Shown in pieces: positions 59,035 through 64,000 of a DNA stretch of 64,000 nt (the first letter of the stretch is position 1; every line of letters starts with the position of its first letter). The notes beneath the pieces are model-generated. The model did not search any database. It saw only the letters and a list, made by a program, of their open reading frames with translations, and was not told the DNA's origin. The stretch is from Phanerochaete sordida (Eukaryota; Basidiomycota; Agaricomycetes; Polyporales; Phanerochaetaceae). Location of the stretch: assembly GCA_019973155.2 (NCBI GenBank), contig BPQB01000078.1, forward strand, positions 1-64,000, given 5' to 3'. The translations under genes were made by a program, and so were the position numbers.

Positions 59035-59358
59035 GGTTGCGCAAGCGTTCGCTGTGAGACTCCACGAAAAGATTCCGTCACACGAACACAGAGGAAAGTC
59101 ACATCCAAGTCACGAGTCGCGATCAAAGGTAGTGGTCTCGGGCAGCACCGGTTCGAGAGCCTGGATTGGGACGACCCTCAAAACAATTAGATGAATAGCG
59201 TAGGAATTTTGGAAGGCCACTTACACTGAGCAATGGGCGATCTACAGGTGTGTTGACAACCGCGGGACGCGCATGGCAGCGACGCTTCGGCGTTTAATCT
59301 CGCGAGGCCTCGCCCAGCGCCAGCAGGTTGAACCACATCCACGTCCTATACTCACAAA
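59035..59358. promoter_or_regulatory. Divergent intergenic region between SANT-like copy A and an F-box gene
   Basis: 324 bases separate the two start codons. Both promoters must lie here or overlap the neighbouring 5' ends. No clear TATA box is visible for either gene. A bidirectional promoter is an inference from spacing only. Confidence 0.35.
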
Positions 59359-60926
59359 ATGCACCTCTCTTTGAACATCGACGAAATCATTCAAAATATC
59401 TTTGGCCACGTCGACAAGAAGGGAACGTTGTTTCGGCTCGCTGTCGTGTGCCGTGCGTGGTCCGAGCCCGCGAACGATGCGCTGTGGGCTCGCCTCGAGG
59501 GGCTACGACCTCTGATTTGCTGCTTGCCACAACATGTCATTGCAGAGTCAGAGATTATGTACGGTGCACTGGTATGTCACTCCTGCGCGTCTTATGAACA
59601 TTCTCTGAGCTCGTCGTGCAGACCATCGTCCAGGCACCGAGCGAGGGAGAATGGGAACGATTTGACGAGAACGCTCGCCGTGTCAAACACCTGCTGGTGG
59701 ACGACTCTCGGCTGTTTTCAGTCGACCACGCCGCTATGGAGGTTCTAAGAAAGCATCATGCGGACCCCATCCTCCCTAATTTGACGTATCTGGAATGGCA
59801 CGGCGGAAGAATTGCACAACACATACATCTGTTCGTCCGCCCGTCCCTGCTGTCCTTCGTATTTACTGCGCACGGGGTGGAGAGCGCTCGCGCTGTTCTC
59901 GAACAAGTGGAGACGCATGCACCCCAGCTTCACGAGCTCCGAGTCATCTCCCGTGGGCACACTATGCAGGTTCTGCGCCCGGACATCCTACGCACCACAA
60001 TGTCTTTGCAGAGCCTCACCGACTTCGATGATGCGACGATGAGACTCAGCGCAGACGATCTCGTGTGCCTCTCCCAGCTCAAACACTTGCGAAGCGCGTG
60101 GATAACGCTGGACCAGACCAACGCAGCCGCAGCCAGCCGTTCCGATTGGGGAGGGTTCCCCGGGGCAGCTGCGATGACTATCACGACGAATTGGGACCTA
60201 GACGGGCCCTGCTCTGTCTCTAACCTCATTCCTAGGATATCATCTTCCCGCCTCACCTCCCTCACACTGTCGATTTCGCCGCCACAGAGCATCGCGCGGC
60301 TCCAGGCAGATATGTCAGCGCTCGGGGGCTTCCAGCGTTTAGAGATGTTTAGTTTGCTAGGGAAGGTATGCAATGAGCGATGGGACGGCATGACCCTCGA
60401 TGGCGTCCTCCTCTCGCATATGTCACGGATCACAACCATGAAGTCCTTTACCATTCGGAATATTCCAATGGTATTGCCACGGAACATCATACACGATTTG
60501 TCCGTTGCTTGGACCCGCCTTGAGTCCTTCACGGCTATCCAGCTCAATACCCTCCGTCCTATTGTCCGCTTAGAAGATCTCCATCTCTTCTCCCAGCACT
60601 GCTTACGCCTACGCACTCTGTCGGTCTACGTCCGTGTAGAACGTGGATGGACATACGAGTTGGCAAACCCCCTTGTCCCATCGTCCCTCCGGTCGCTCGA
60701 TTTGGCGTATTCCCCCGTTTCCCTCCCAGCAAATACCCCTACCGCCGCTTACCTCGCCGCCGTTTTTCCGTTTGCTGAGATCTCGCATGTTGCCATAGAC
60801 GTCGGCGATGCTAGTTTTGTGTTTCCCGAGCCATTCCCGGGGGCTGAAGCTCCCTCAGTCTTCGCCCGCGTCATTGAGCCAAAGCGCGAGCTCTTCCGAG
60901 CCACCACCAATGCTAAGTCTGGATGA
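59359..60926 (+). CDS. F-box/LRR-like protein, paralogue 3
   Basis: Two exons, 59359-59571 and 59622-60926, about 505 residues. Exon 1 is again 213 bases and encodes the F-box: MHLSLNIDEIIQNIFGHVD, then AVVCRAWSEPANDALWARL. Exon 2 starts with QTIVQAP-type sequence as in paralogue 1 and continues with EWERFDENARRVKHLLV and a leucine-rich region (LTYLEWHG, LTSLTLSISP, LRSLDLAYSP). It is about 20 residues shorter at the C-terminus than the other two. It is a probable SCF ubiquitin-ligase adaptor of unknown target. Its position next to the SANT-like array is the reverse of the other copies, which flank a kinase. Confidence 0.84.
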
Positions 60927-61430
60927 AGATGCCATGGTACGGGTGGTTAGATGATGTCAGGTTGTGATGCAGAATTAACCAATTGCGATAGAATTTCGAC
61001 GTGCGTGACCTTCGGCAACATCTTCGGCTGACCCTGGTGTGTATTTAGTGTTCGTTGAACATGGTTCGGGGTTAGAAAGCTACTCAGAGCTGATCAGAGT
61101 TTCACAGATACTCCGGAGTCACCGTAGTGCTTTAGAGTTACGTGGAGAGCCAAGATCAGGCTACAATTCGAGCAAATATGCGATTATTTTATTGCGAGAA
61201 ACGGCCTCTGTAGCCTTCCTTGATATTTTCAATGGGTCTCGGAAGTAAATATATCAGTTGCGAGTATTATTCAAGCATCCACTACATCGCTCGAGCTCAT
61301 GTGGTCGTGAGCATTAGCTCGAAGCAAGGCTGTTGGAACGTCGTCGACCCGCGCATGTGCGCATGTGGCAGTGGGGCGCGAGAGAATGCACTGGAAATGG
61401 GATGACGTCGGGCTTCAGGCTCCTACCCAC
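60927..61430. other. Intergenic region after the F-box gene
   Basis: About 500 bases of AT-richer DNA with the 3' flank of the F-box gene. A short plus frame (61039-61248) has no recognisable content. Nothing else is seen. Confidence 0.45.
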
Positions 61431-61602
61431 GCCGTCGGTTCGAGTGGGAGGTCCCTGAATCCGAGTAGTTGAGGGAGGGACTTCGTCGTGTCAGTAGAAT
61501 AACGTAGGGCGTAATGGATTTTACATCAGACGCTTTCCATTTCGGGCCCAACTTCAGGACCTCCCACTCTCACCGACGGCTGGCACCAAACATTGGAACA
61601 AA
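61418..61602. repeat. Foldback repeat, copy 1 (inverted relative to copy 2)
   Basis: The unit has its own inverted ends: GCCGTCGGTTCGAGTGGGAG (from 61431) and CCCACTCTCACCGACGGC (to 61580), about 150 bases apart. The whole stretch from GGCTCCTACCC at 61419 to CAAACAAAG near 61602 matches the reverse complement of 63033-63208, with the two ends more similar than the middle. There is no coding capacity. It could be a foldback or MITE-type element, or a fragment of an LTR related to the copia element at the window end. Confidence 0.65.
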
Positions 61603-63032
61603 CAAAGGAACCTCGTGCCGAGGCCTCCCATCAATCCCTCCATCATCTGTGCCCCTAACCCAATTTATTTTAGATGCGCCTCGTTCCGGTATATGCGTGC
61701 ACTAATCTGGTAGATACTCGCTCGTCGAGATGTCCGTGAAACCCTCGCCAGCTCTTGCTAGACAGGGTTCAACACTATCTCATTAGATACAGTATAGCCT
61801 ACACCTGGACGGCGATGACCACACCGAGTTGCGCTGAGGTCAAACACGGAGGTGCATGCGAAGTCGTGAACATTGCCTCCCGGCTCACGCGGCCATTGCC
61901 CGCATGTCGAAGCTCGAGGTCGCCCTGCGAAACTGGGCGCCGCTCTCTGCGCCTTGCAACGACGTTGCTCCTGAGGCGGAGGCAGTCGAAGCAGGGCGTC
62001 GCATGCTCCTTGGCGCGGCGCGGCGCTCTGAGCTGAAGCGAAGGCCAGGGAAGCGCGAGGGCCGGGCAGGGAAGATGTCTGCCGCGAGTGCGCTCGTAGT
62101 GTCCATCCCGTCCGTCGTCGTCCACGCGTGATCCGGATCCGAGCGTGACTCGGATGTTCTCGCCCGTGAGGAAGGTGTATACCGCAGGTTGGAGGTGCTG
62201 GATCCGGGGCTTGTAGTGTACCTGGCACGACATCCTGGATGAGCATGCCGCCTCGAAGACACGGTCAGCACGCTTGTACAGTGTTCGACCGACAGCTGAG
62301 TTCGTTCGCACCTGGAACATCGCGCTCTCCCAGATCTCTCAGAACGACTTCTGGCGTCTGCGAGGGTTCGGTAGGCGAGAAGGGCCTGGGCAGGCATCGG
62401 TGTCGACGCGCATGAGGCAGGGGCAGGGAATGGCCAGAGTCGAATGCTAGCCGGGGTAGGAAAGCGAGGACAATGTCCGCGAGAGGCTTGAACGCGACCT
62501 TCGGATTGACGAACATGGCGCGGGAACGGCCGTCACGTTCGCCAGCCTGCAAGCCCCGACATCAGCACACTCGCGCCGCAAGGCACGCGAACGCGTCCAC
62601 TATGCGCTCACCTGCACGTCTGTCCTGCCACCATGCCCGCCATATGCATGCCCCGCTAATTACCAAGTCTTCCGCTTCTCCTCGCTTCGCGCTTTGAGAC
62701 TGCTGGGGGGAGGACAGGGCGTCGTCCAATTGTCAGAGCAGTAAAACACAGAACCTAAGGCGTTTGAGACTTACCAGCACTAGCTGGACCGCATTTCTTC
62801 ACCCAAGATAGCGAGCTCGCACTGGCAGTAGCATGATCGGTATCCGAGAATTAAGAGCTGCTCAGCACGACACAGAATGTCTTCGAGGGAGGGTCAGGGT
62901 TCGCGGACACTTCTATGGTTGCTGGCTGTTGTATGTGGGAGTTGGGGTTCACGTGTATGGATATTTGATCTGACTTTCGCAATATCTCGCGCGCTGATTC
63001 GGCACGCGATACCGCTTTTGGGGGGTGAGCTT
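61603..63032. other. Intergenic interval between the foldback repeats
   Basis: About 1.4 kb. On the minus strand a frame at 61799-62320 (MFQVRTNSAVGRTLYKRADR at its start) and an overlapping one at 61885-62397 look less random than most shadow frames, but I recognise no domain and could not join them into a gene. They may be a decayed gene or element. Left unassigned. Confidence 0.35.
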
Positions 63033-63208
63033 TGTTTGTTCCAATGTTTGGTGCCAGCCGTCGGTGAGAGTGAGAGGTCCCACACTTGGGCCTAAAATGG
63101 AAGTCACTGATTTATGGAAGGTATTTCACACGGCCCTCAGAATAAGCCTCCTCTCCTTCGCCGCGAGACTTAAGGACCTCTCACTCGAACCGACGGCGTG
63201 GGTAGGAG
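63033..63208. repeat. Foldback repeat, copy 2
   Basis: Reverse-complement relative of 61418-61602. Its own inverted ends are GCCGTCGGTGAGAGTGAGAG (from 63057) and CTCTCACTCGAACCGACGGC (to 63197). It lies about 60 bases before the TATA-like box of the copia LTR and may therefore be part of that LTR, whose 5' end could not be located. Confidence 0.6.
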
Positions 63209-63267
63209 CCTGGTCGGGCTTAGTCAGCCAGGGATTATCCGTAGAATTTTCGAGTAGATTTCTCCTG

Positions 63268-63275
63268 TATTTAAG
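63268..63275 (+). promoter_or_regulatory. TATA-like box in the copia LTR
   Basis: TATTTAAG precedes a strong hairpin (GAGGCCC at 63276-63282 pairing with GGGCCTC at 63287-63293 around CGGA) and lies about 80 bases before the LTR end. This is a usual place for the U3 promoter ahead of R. The hairpin would be at or near the transcript 5' end. Confidence 0.45.
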
Positions 63276-63354
63276 GAGGCCCCGGAGGGCCTCAGAGCGT
63301 TGAACACGAGCTTTCTAGTGTTACTGCCTGCGTGTTAATCCCCACTTCTTTACA

Positions 63355-63366
63355 GGTTATGAGCCC
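63355..63366 (+). other. Primer-binding site, half-tRNA initiator-Met type
   Basis: GGTTATGAGCCC follows the presumed LTR end directly and is the exact complement of GGGCTCATAACC, the anticodon stem-loop of fungal initiator tRNA-Met. Drosophila copia and yeast Ty5 prime from a 5' half of this tRNA using the same kind of site, so the same mode is inferred here. The last bases also join a small hairpin (GCCC 63363-63366, CGAA, GGGC 63371-63374). Confidence 0.7.
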
Positions 63367-63443
63367 CGAAGGGCAGTAACCCTCTCGACTCTGTTTTTCG
63401 TGCTCCGGCGGACCACCCGCGCTTACCCGTTCATCATCGTTTG

Positions 63444-63605
63444 GGCGTTTCTACGCCGTTTGGCTGTCTAGCCGTTGGTGTTTCTACACCGGTTGGGTTT
63501 CTACCCGTGTTCGCGTTTCTACGCGGTTGTCGTTGGTTGGCGTGTCTACGCCGTTGCGTTTCTACGCGTTTCGTTTGGCTGTCGAGCCGTGGGCGTTTCT
63601 ACGCC
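63444..63605 (+). repeat. Array of nine short hairpins with covarying stems
   Basis: Nine units of the form stem-TTTCTA-stem lie in the leader between primer site and gag: 63444-63457 (GGCG/CGCC), 63462-63473 (GGCT/AGCC), 63477-63490 (GGTG/CACC), 63495-63506 (GGG/CCC), 63512-63525 (CGCG/CGCG), 63539-63552 (GGCG/CGCC), 63556-63567 (GCG/CGC), 63577-63588 (GGCT/AGCC) and 63592-63605 (GGCG/CGCC). The loops keep TTTCTA, TGTCTA or a shortened GTCT/GTCG. The stem bases change in pairs, so pairing is kept while sequence is not. Spacers are 3-13 bases, mostly GTT-rich. This is described from the sequence; the function is unknown. Confidence 0.75.
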
Positions 63606-63648
63606 GTTCGTGATTGCTTAGTCATCGACTTTGTGGCACTTGCCTAGT

Positions 63649-64000
63649 ATGGAAGGACGTGCCGAGGGCAGCGGATTCAGCGGCGGATCGTCGCGTTTCG
63701 AGCTGTTGCACGACTCCAATTGGTACGCGTGGAAGTACCGTATGGAGATGCATTTGTTCCGCAAGGAACTATGGGGTTTGGTGTCCGGGGAGGAGCCGAG
63801 ACCAGTCGCGAATGCGAGAGCGCAGGCTGCATGGGACAAGCGCGCGAAGCTTGCCGCAGCGGAGATCGCCTTGCACGTGTCGGACGGTCAGCTGCCGTTG
63901 ATCCGGAAGACCACAGACCCGAAGGAGATGTGGCGGATTCTCAAGGAGACGCATGAGAACGCCGGCTGGGCGAACCGGATGGCGCTGATGCGCCGTTTCC
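63649..64000 (+). CDS. Copia-type gag polyprotein, N-terminal part (incomplete)
   Basis: An open frame from ATG 63649 to the window end (117 codons). SSRFELLHDSNWYAWKYRME is the typical start of the copia capsid domain (an L-x-x-x-N-W-x-x-W/Y pattern), followed by ARAQAAWDKRAKLAAAEI, then DPKEMWRILKETHE and ANRMALMRRF. These match the UBN2/gag-polypeptide family pattern of Ty1/copia elements. No stop or frameshift is seen. The zinc knuckle, protease and later domains would lie beyond 64000. Confidence 0.85.
   Translation, partial: MEGRAEGSGFSGGSSRFELLHDSNWYAWKYRMEMHLFRKELWGLVSGEEPRPVANARAQAAWDKRAKLAAAEIALHVSDGQLPLIRKTTDPKEMWRILKETHENAGWANRMALMRRF

Larger units (their letters stand above)
63209..64000 (+). 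mobile_element. Copia-like LTR retrotransposon, 5' part, cut by the window end
   Basis: The order is LTR promoter (TATTTAAG at 63268), LTR end at ...TTTACA (63354), primer-binding site, structured leader, and a gag frame from 63649 running off the window. The LTR is taken to end at CA (63353-63354) because a sequence complementary to the anticodon arm of initiator tRNA-Met follows at once. The 5' LTR boundary was not found (the given start is nominal) and may lie before the foldback repeat at 63033. Polymerase, integrase and the 3' LTR lie outside. The pristine gag start suggests a fairly young copy. Confidence 0.75.

Noticed and set aside
61799..62397. Possible gene on the minus strand between the foldback repeats
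   Set aside because: Two overlapping frames look less random than most, but no domain was recognised and no splice model joins them convincingly. Left as an unassigned interval.
63444..63605. CRISPR-like array in the short regular repeats
   Set aside because: Units are 12-14 bases with variable stems and no unique spacers of constant length, and the context is a eukaryotic retrotransposon leader.

Overview
The window looks like a basidiomycete nuclear genome, most likely an Agaricomycete and possibly a wood-decay polypore. The grounds are: short introns (mostly 42-85 bp), often with GTGCGT-type donors; several large F-box genes; a FunK1-type kinase with the LTDWDL motif; a basidiomycete-style non-reducing polyketide synthase; an NRPS-like adenylation/thiolation/reductase enzyme; and a copia-type LTR retrotransposon. 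No tRNA, rRNA or bacterial-type feature was found. Exon structures were deduced by hand from reading frames, splice signals and paralogue comparison.

Layout. 836-6917 (-): ten-exon PKS without an N-terminal SAT domain. 6918-12809: gene-poor, with a MITE at 10320-10651. 12810-21150 (+): F-box gene, FunK1 kinase, F-box gene. 21151-26513: gene-poor. 26514-27909 (+): EMG1/NEP1, the one clear housekeeping gene, in seven exons. 30230-31765 (+): three-repeat Myb factor with a GC-AG intron. 31766-39721: 8 kb of GC-rich, apparently non-coding DNA with a second MITE and a tandem duplication. 39722-41618 (+): MFS transporter. 42557-43955 (-): F-box protein. 45878-47495 (+): class-V aminotransferase. 47607-51075 (-): NRPS-like reductase, tail to tail with the aminotransferase. 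52121-59034 (-): tandem family of SANT-like genes (three intact, one with an in-frame stop, two fragments). 59359-60926 (+): another F-box gene. 61431-63197: two inverted copies of a foldback sequence. 63268-64000: 5' end of a copia-like retrotransposon, with LTR promoter, half-tRNA primer site, an array of nine small hairpins and the start of gag.

Functional reading. Two specialised-metabolism loci are present: the PKS, which stands alone, and the aminotransferase/NRPS-like pair, with an MFS transporter about 4 kb upstream. The rest is mainly expanded, lineage-specific regulatory families (F-box, FunK1, SANT-like) in a transposon-rich, GC-rich setting. The strongest candidates for something undescribed are the SANT-like tandem family with its conserved C-terminal motif, the covarying hairpin array in the copia leader, and the SAT-less PKS whose 5' end carries a partial internal duplication.
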